A stretch of 64,000 bases of DNA from Prevotella sp. UBA4330. Its GTDB lineage: Bacteria; Bacteroidota; Bacteroidia; Bacteroidales; Bacteroidaceae. The stretch is from NCBI GenBank assembly GCA_002394385.1, contig DGTS01000021.1, positions 15,617-79,616 on the forward strand, written 5' to 3'. The translations under genes and the position numbers were made by a program. The notes below the pieces were generated by a model that was given only the letters and a program-made list of their open reading frames with translations, had not been told where the DNA came from and made no database searches. Positions 59,892 to 64,000 of this stretch are shown piece after piece; position 1 is the first letter of the stretch; the number at the start of each line of letters is the position of its first letter.

Positions 59892-60574
59892 TGATAGACA
59901 TAAAAGGAATAAAGAAGAGTTTCGGCTCTTTGCAGGTGCTGAAAGGCATTGACCTGCACATCGACAAGGGCGAGATAGTGAGCATCGTGGGACCAAGCGG
60001 AGCGGGCAAAACAACACTCCTGCAGATAATTGGCACACTCGACAAGCCCGACAGCGGCACCATCTGTGTTGACGGTGTTGACGTGTCGTCGCTCTCGTCT
60101 GCCAAACTGTCCGACTTCCGCAACAAACATATAGGCTTCGTGTTCCAGTTCCACCAGTTGCTTCCCGAGTTCACTGCCATTGAGAATATTATGATTCCGG
60201 CATACATCGGCGGCGCAAGCAAGAGCGAGGCAAAGAAACGAGCCAAGGAACTGCTCGACTTCATGGGACTTGCCGACCGCGCAAGCCATAAACCAGCGGA
60301 ACTGTCGGGAGGAGAGAAACAGCGAGTGGCTGTGGCACGAGCACTGATTAACAACCCCGCCGTTATCCTTGCCGACGAGCCTTCGGGCAGTCTCGACTCG
60401 AAGAACAAGGCTGAACTGCACCAACTCTTCTTCGACCTGCGCGACAAATTCGGCCAGACCTTCGTCATTGTGACACATGACGAGACTCTCGCCTCAATCA
60501 CCGACCGCACCATAAAGATGCGCGACGGTATGCTTGAGACGGAAGAACAGCAACAGACACTGCAAGAAGATTAA
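59891..60574 (+). CDS. lolD: ABC transporter ATP-binding protein, LolD-like
   Basis: 227 residues, MacB/LolD family ATPase: Walker A GPSGAGKTT, Q-loop in FVFQFHQLLPEFTA, signature LSGGEKQR, Walker B VILADEPSGSLD, switch VTHDE. LolD powers the LolCDE complex, which releases lipoproteins from the inner membrane for transfer to the outer membrane. The permease partners are not adjacent, which is common in Bacteroidetes. The start codon overlaps a 12-codon leader ORF. Confidence 0.87.
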   Translation: MIDIKGIKKSFGSLQVLKGIDLHIDKGEIVSIVGPSGAGKTTLLQIIGTLDKPDSGTICVDGVDVSSLSSAKLSDFRNKHIGFVFQFHQLLPEFTAIENIMIPAYIGGASKSEAKKRAKELLDFMGLADRASHKPAELSGGEKQRVAVARALINNPAVILADEPSGSLDSKNKAELHQLFFDLRDKFGQTFVIVTHDETLASITDRTIKMRDGMLETEEQQQTLQED

Positions 60575-60616
60575 AAAACAAGGTAATTATATATTATTTG
60601 ACCATTGCTATTGACT

Positions 60617-60747
60617 CCCCGCCCCTGTAGGGGAGGGGCAGGGGTGGGGTCAGCGTTTTTGCACGCACACAATATCTTTCATGTCCCCCTATCTTCTTCC
60701 TTGATATCACTGACCCCACCCCTATCCCCTCCCCTACAGGGGCGGGG
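60617..60747. repeat. C/G-rich palindromic element downstream of lolD
   Basis: Arms 60617-60653 and 60710-60747 (CCCCGCCCCTGTAGGGGAGG against CCTCCCCTACAGGGGCGGGG, with the inner GGGGTGGGGTCAG) enclose a 56 nt loop. The right-hand flank GGAAACATTGAGTACGGC, ATCTTTCGAAAC matches the flank of the palindrome cluster at 35345 (GGGAAACATCGCGAACGGCA, TCTTTCGGAAC). Confidence 0.8.
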
Positions 60748-60822
60748 AAACATTGAGTACGGCATCTTTCGAAACACTATTTCATTTATAGGGTCAAATA
60801 GTATATAATTGCCCCAAAAAAA

Positions 60823-60909
60823 GACTACGAATTACGCGAATTTTACGAATTGTTTGTGCATTCATCGTGCAACATAACATGATTCGTAAGATTCGCGTAA
60901 TTCGTAGTC
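60823..60909. repeat. Inverted words GACTACGAATTACGCGAATT, terminator-like
   Basis: GACTACGAATTACGCGAATT with TTACGAAT (left) pairs with ATTCGTAAG...ATTCGCGTAATTCGTAGTC (right), loop about 30 nt. It lies 21 nt after the asnS stop and is made of the same words as the arrays at 16-23 kb. The 60575-60929 gap holds only these two palindromes. Confidence 0.75.
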
Positions 60910-60929
60910 CTTATTAATATAGTATAGAC

Positions 60930-62381
60930 TTAGAACTCTGCCGACTTCGGCGTTCTCGGGAACGGTATGACGTCGCGGATGTTCTGCATACCTGTAACGA
61001 AGAGTATCAGACGCTCGAAACCGAGGCCGAAACCAGCGTGCGGGCATGAACCCCAACGGCGTGTGTCGAGATACCACCAGAGATGGGTCATGTCCATGTC
61101 GCGGCGCTTTATCTCTGCCATCAACTTGTCGTAACTCTCCTCACGAACAGAGCCACCGATGATTTCACCAATCTGCGGGAACAGCACGTCGGTACCCTGC
61201 ATGGTTGGGCCAGGAGCAACAGCACCCTTATATCCCACAGAGCCTGCCTCGCCAGTAGGATCAGAGATGCCTGCGTTCTGCTTCATATAGAACGACTTAA
61301 ACGCACGCGGATAGTCAGTCATGATGACTGGCTTCTTGAAATGCTCCTCAACAAGATAACGCTCATGCTCGGAAGCGAGGTCATCGCCCCAGTTGCATGG
61401 GAACTCGAACTTATGTCCGTCCTTTATTGCCTGCTGAAGGATGTTTATTCCCTCGGTGTATGGCAGTCGGACAAATGTTTCCTTAAGCACACCCTCAAGA
61501 CGCTCGATAAGACTCTTGTCAATCATCTTGTTCAAGAACTCAAGGTCGTCACGACAGTTGTCGAGAGCCCAACGAACACAATACTTTATGAAGTCTTCCT
61601 CAAGGTCCATCAGTTCTTCCTGGTCGATGAACGCGACCTCAGGCTCCACCATCCAGAACTCTGCCAGATGGCGCGGTGTGTTGCTGTTCTCGGCACGGAA
61701 AGTAGGACCGAAGGTGTAGATTGCGCCCAGTGCTGTAGCACCAAGTTCACCCTCAAGTTGTCCACTTACAGTAAGTGAGGTCTGCTCGCCGAAGAAATCG
61801 TCGTCATAGATAATGCTTCCGTTCTCGTCTTTCTTCAGGTCGTAGAGGTTCTTTGTTGTTACCTGGAACATGTTTCCAGCACCTTCGCAGTCGCTTGCTG
61901 TGATGAGTGGTGTATGGAAATAGAAGAATCCGTGCTCATGGAAATAGGTGTGAATGGCCATCGCCATGTTGTGACGTATGCGCATCACGGCACCGAAGGT
62001 ATTGGTACGCAGACGCATGTGGGCGTTCTTGCGCATCTGCTCGAACGACTGTCCCTTCTTCTGCATGGGATAATCGTTACCGCAGAGACCGTAAATCTCG
62101 ATGTTCTCGCAATGTATCTCAGATGCCTGTCCCTGTGCCGGACTCTCAACGAGTTTTCCGTTGACGCAGATACATGCGCCTGTGGTTATCTGCTTCAGTG
62201 TTTCCTCGTCCACAGTACCAGCGTCAACAACAACCTGCACGTTCTTTATAGTGGAACCATCGTTGAGCGCAATGAAATCTACTGCCTTGCTCGAACGGTG
62301 AGTTCTCACCCACCCTTTCACACAGACGTCCTTGCCATATTCGGTATCCTTGAGGACGTCCACTATTCTTGTTCTTTTCAT
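60930..62381 (-). CDS. asnS: Asparaginyl-tRNA synthetase
   Basis: 483 residues, class IIb aminoacyl-tRNA synthetase. N-terminal OB-fold anticodon-binding domain (VCVKGWVRTHRSSKAVDFIAL), then class II motif 2 (TFGPTFRAENSNTPRHLAEF) and motif 3 (HAGFGLGFERLILFVTGMQN). The discriminator of AsnRS against AspRS fits by length and by MTDYPRAFKSFYMKQN. It charges tRNA-Asn directly. A cassette with a GxxExxY gene stands between it and the upstream pseudouridine synthase. Confidence 0.96.
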   Translation of the reverse strand: MKRTRIVDVLKDTEYGKDVCVKGWVRTHRSSKAVDFIALNDGSTIKNVQVVVDAGTVDEETLKQITTGACICVNGKLVESPAQGQASEIHCENIEIYGLCGNDYPMQKKGQSFEQMRKNAHMRLRTNTFGAVMRIRHNMAMAIHTYFHEHGFFYFHTPLITASDCEGAGNMFQVTTKNLYDLKKDENGSIIYDDDFFGEQTSLTVSGQLEGELGATALGAIYTFGPTFRAENSNTPRHLAEFWMVEPEVAFIDQEELMDLEEDFIKYCVRWALDNCRDDLEFLNKMIDKSLIERLEGVLKETFVRLPYTEGINILQQAIKDGHKFEFPCNWGDDLASEHERYLVEEHFKKPVIMTDYPRAFKSFYMKQNAGISDPTGEAGSVGYKGAVAPGPTMQGTDVLFPQIGEIIGGSVREESYDKLMAEIKRRDMDMTHLWWYLDTRRWGSCPHAGFGLGFERLILFVTGMQNIRDVIPFPRTPKSAEF

Positions 62382-62435
62382 TTCAATAATTATAATATGA
62401 GATATACTATCATTCTCTTACAGAGTTATTATTTT

Positions 62436-62952
62436 TCTCTCACGGAGGTACGGAGTTTACTGAGTAGAAGAACGGCTTTGCGTTCTTCATTCCCCATCAG
62501 TAAGCATTAATCTCTCTTTTTATTCCATTTTTAAGATGGGCAACATTAAAATTAATCAGATACCCTAGTTCACATTTAGTAAGACGGAGATATGTCTGTA
62601 ATTGTTTGTAATAAACTGGTGACAGTTTCTGAACTGATTTCAACTCAAGTATCACCTTTTTATCAACAATAATGTCCAATCGGAGATCTAAGTCGAGAGT
62701 AATGTCTCGATAATTTACCTTTAAAGGCATCTGACTTTTGACATCAAAACCTTGTAACTGTAATTCATAGAATAGAGCCTTTTCATATACACTCTCGAGA
62801 AGACCAGGACCAAGGGTCGAATGCACATTGTAGGCACACGAAAGTGGCCTGTGTGTGTGTATTCTGACCCAATTTCCAAATCCTTGTCTTTCATATTAGC
62901 ATCAATATAAAGAGTATGAAAAACTCCGTTTACTCCGTTCCTCCGTGAGAGA
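62436..62952. mobile_element. Inverted-repeat cassette with a GxxExxY gene
   Basis: Arms 62436-62462 (TCTCTCACGGAGGTACGGAG) and 62921-62952 (ACTCCGTTCCTCCGTGAGAG) are reverse complements with few mismatches over about 27-30 nt. They bound a single GxxExxY gene and lie between two genes of the same orientation. No transposase is present. Classed as mobile from its structure only. Confidence 0.6.
62497..62894 (-). pseudogene. GxxExxY family protein, frameshifted at a GT dinucleotide tract
   Basis: The uninterrupted part (62497-62826) gives STLGPGLLESVYEKALFYEL and further family sequence, with the GxxExxY signature (GLLESVY) and a PD-(D/E)xK-like DLRLDIIVDKKVILELKS. The N-terminus is in another frame: ATG 62894 reads MKDKDLEIGSEYTH, then the frame breaks in a (GT)5 tract (62851-62860). 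Removing one GT unit would give MKDKDLEIGSEYTHRPLSCA followed by YNVHSTLGPG, the expected family start. The gene is therefore off in this sequence, either phase-variable, mutated, or misread. Function of the family is unknown. Confidence 0.8.
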
Positions 62953-62983
62953 TTAATTATTTTCTCCGAGAGAGGATGCCTCC

Positions 62984-64000
62984 TTACTCGAATGCTCCCA
63001 TGCGCAGCATGTCAACCTCCTGCTCGGTGAGGAAGCGCCAGTCGCCGCGACGCAGGTTCTTCTTGGTGAGTCCTGCGAAGAGAACGCGGTCGAGTTTCAT
63101 CACGCGGTAGCCGAGTTTCTCAAAGATGCGGCGCACGATGCGGTTCTTGCCACTGTGGATTTCGATACCCACCTGCTTCTTGTCGGCACCGTCGTTGGCA
63201 TACTCTATCTCGTCAGCATGCACCTCGCCATCCTCCAGTTCGATACCTTCCTTTATCTGGTCGATATCCTCCTGTGCCACAGGCTTGTCGAGGAACACGT
63301 GGTAAACCTTCTTCTTCAGGAACTTAGGATGTGTGAGTTTTGAAGCGAGGTCGCCGTCGTTGGTGAGCAGCAGCACACCAGTGGTGTTGCGGTCGAGACG
63401 TCCTACAGGATAGATGCGCTCTGGACACACGTTCTGAACGAGGTCCATAACGGTCTTGCGCTGCTGAGGATCGTCACTGGTGGTGACATAGTCCTTCGGC
63501 TTGTTGAGCAGAACGTAAACCTTCTTCTCTGGAGAAACCTCTTTCTCGTTGAAGACAACTACATCGGAACGCAGGATCTTGGTGCCCAGTTCGGTAACCA
63601 CCTGTCCGTTAACCGTAATCTCGCCTGCCAGTATGTGCTGGTCAGCCTCGCGGCGGCTGCACACTCCTGCGTTTGCAAGGAACTTGTTCAGACGGATTGG
63701 CTCGTTCGGATCAACGTGTTCCTCCTTATATTCAATACGCTTCTTCAGACTATATTTTGCATTAGGGTCATATCCTTGAGTACGTGGACGATAGCCATAG
63801 CCGCCCTGGTTATAGCCGCCTTGCTGACGTGACTGGTAACCACCATGCTGCTGATAGCCGCCGCGCTGCTGGAAACCTCCCTGCTGACGTGACTGATAAC
63901 CGCCGCGTGGCTGGTAGCCGCCTTGCTGACGTGGCTGATAACCGCCTTGCTGGCGTGGCTGATATCCACCCTGCTGACGTGGCTGATAACCACCCTGCTG
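62984..64000 (-). CDS. RsuA/RluB-family pseudouridine synthase with repetitive N-terminus (partial)
   Basis: The frame stays open to the window edge, so the 5' end is missing. C-terminal to N-terminal landmarks: catalytic GRLDRNTTG (Asp), YVLLNKPKDYVTTSDD, S4 RNA-binding domain IRLNKFLANAGVCSRREAD, and before it about 90 residues of a low-complexity extension built of QQGGYQPR-type repeats (QGGYQPR, GGYQSR, QQGGF). The enzyme modifies uridine in large-subunit rRNA. The Arg/Gly/Gln/Tyr-rich extension, disordered, probably binds RNA; such extensions are usual in Bacteroidetes homologues. Confidence 0.9.
   Translation of the reverse strand, partial: QQGGYQPRQQGGYQPRQQGGYQPRQQGGYQPRGGYQSRQQGGFQQRGGYQQHGGYQSRQQGGYNQGGYGYRPRTQGYDPNAKYSLKKRIEYKEEHVDPNEPIRLNKFLANAGVCSRREADQHILAGEITVNGQVVTELGTKILRSDVVVFNEKEVSPEKKVYVLLNKPKDYVTTSDDPQQRKTVMDLVQNVCPERIYPVGRLDRNTTGVLLLTNDGDLASKLTHPKFLKKKVYHVFLDKPVAQEDIDQIKEGIELEDGEVHADEIEYANDGADKKQVGIEIHSGKNRIVRRIFEKLGYRVMKLDRVLFAGLTKKNLRRGDWRFLTEQEVDMLRMGAFE

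Overview
This 64 kb window is a chromosomal segment of a Bacteroidales bacterium, most likely Prevotellaceae (Prevotella or Segatella type). The evidence is Bacteroidetes-type promoters (TTTG, about 19 nt, TAnnTTTG) with almost no Shine-Dalgarno sites, the gene order yceD-rpmF-fabH-era-der, DUF4492-cydA-cydB, and secreted proteins ending in a sorting-type tail (YNLNGQKL..GIYIRNGKK). No rRNA, tRNA or CRISPR array was found.

Layout. 0-3 kb: der (partial), era, fabH, rpmF and yceD on the minus strand. 3-6 kb: an M15 peptidase and a divergent alkD-like gene, then an Mrp ATPase. 6-12.5 kb: a minus-strand efflux operon (coiled-coil protein, TolC, HlyD, two ABC-2 permeases) interrupted by a truncated four-helix-bundle gene. 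12.6-16 kb: cytochrome bd oxidase. 16-22.9 kb: a 1251-residue secreted protein and a small acidic protein, flanked on both sides by about 1 kb arrays of related repeats in opposite orientation. 22.9-29.6 kb: a hypothetical gene, manA, trkH-trkA and dxs, the last preceded by three copies of a consensus promoter. 29.6-31 kb: a repeat-rich stretch with an AraC remnant and a small lipoprotein. 31-35 kb: trmB, an ATPase/DUF4435 pair resembling PARIS, and a DMT transporter. 35-37.7 kb: dnaK. 38-42.4 kb: an AT-rich accessory island (DUF2971, LRR protein, broken AlbA_2-type genes, XRE regulator). 42.4-48.4 kb: GH5 lipoprotein, WbuC cupin, FadL-type porin, and a second large secreted protein with a small acidic partner. 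49-55 kb: a five-gene operon for polysaccharide O-acetylation (DUF3298 lipoprotein, SGNH, MBOAT, two DHHW proteins). 55-64 kb: COG0523 metallochaperone, asd, cation/proton antiporter, lolD, asnS, a frameshifted GxxExxY gene in an inverted-repeat cassette, and an RsuA/RluB pseudouridine synthase running off the window.

The most unusual property is the intergenic DNA. It is crowded with arrays of degenerate 6-8 nt words, often laid out as two arms of an inverted repeat with a loop that is empty or holds a small gene (GxxExxY, truncated S23 protein, or the large secreted/small acidic pair). Palindromic elements have also entered genes (an in-frame insertion in era) and word arrays supply the C-termini of a permease and of Dxs. 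The best candidates for undescribed systems are the large-secreted/small-acidic two-gene module (two copies), the word-repeat inverted-arm elements and their cargo, and the PARIS-like pair.
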